From positions 678,684 through 742,683 of the forward strand of contig ML213515.1 of the NCBI GenBank assembly GCA_004369045.1: a stretch of 64,000 nt of DNA. The letters run 5' to 3'. The DNA is from Heliocybe sulcata. Taxonomy: Eukaryota; Basidiomycota; Agaricomycetes; Gloeophyllales; Gloeophyllaceae. The stretch's first letter is position 1. Every line of letters starts with the position of its first letter. This document shows, piece after piece, positions 63,963 through 64,000 of the stretch. A program made the position numbers and the translations under genes. Under the pieces are notes generated by a model. It was not told the DNA's origin, made no database searches, and saw only the letters and a list, made by a program, of their open reading frames with translations.

Positions 63963-64000
63963 TGTTCTGTTTCTTTATTCTTTATTCCAGGGCATAGTAT

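Overview
The window is nuclear DNA of a filamentous basidiomycete, most likely an Agaricomycete (mushroom or wood-decay type). Evidence: many 50-60 nt GT-AG introns, compact spacing, a basidiomycete-type macrophage-activating-glycoprotein homologue, Ure2p-class glutathione S-transferases (GSTs), and large F-box families. No rRNA, tRNA, CRISPR array or complete transposon was found.

Two fast-evolving F-box zones flank a core of conserved single-copy genes. Left zone (1-20.9 kb): family-A F-box proteins (445-454 aa, F-box motif IPTELVSKIF) at 2-1327 (cut by the window edge), 5741-7078, 16355-17719 and 19525-20853, with at least four broken relatives; one family-B F-box gene (2767-4347); relics of a GST and of an SDR/epimerase; and two ordinary genes, an HMG-box protein (12242-12868) and the glycoprotein (13315-14659). 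Core (21-38.4 kb): cytochrome c, a DHHC palmitoyltransferase, kinetochore protein Dsn1/Mis13, indoleamine 2,3-dioxygenase, a Zn2Cys6 transcription factor, galactokinase and an extended SDR. Right zone (38.7-63.3 kb): a family-A relic, five family-B F-box genes, three GST loci (one intact, one probably splice-dead, one decayed), TFIIF beta and a YeeZ-like SDR.

The main system-level signal is a repeated two-gene module. Four times a Ure2p-like GST lies directly upstream of, and on the same strand as, a family-B F-box gene (5075-5390/2767-4347; 43645-42573/41841-40270; 46107-47194/48189-49802; 51340-52300/53166-54980). The first two are copies of one block about 37.5 kb apart. All six family-B genes have a candidate 102-129 nt intron just before the start codon, and all carry the heptamer GTGGCAC/GTGCCAC inside it, 60-88 bp before the ATG. 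One copy is a perfect 10-bp-arm inverted repeat. I infer a birth-and-death array of putative SCF substrate receptors linked to detoxification enzymes, with possible shared intronic regulation. This is inferred from sequence only.

Exon junctions were chosen by reading frame and family similarity, and none has transcript support. Functions come from recognised motifs, not database searches.
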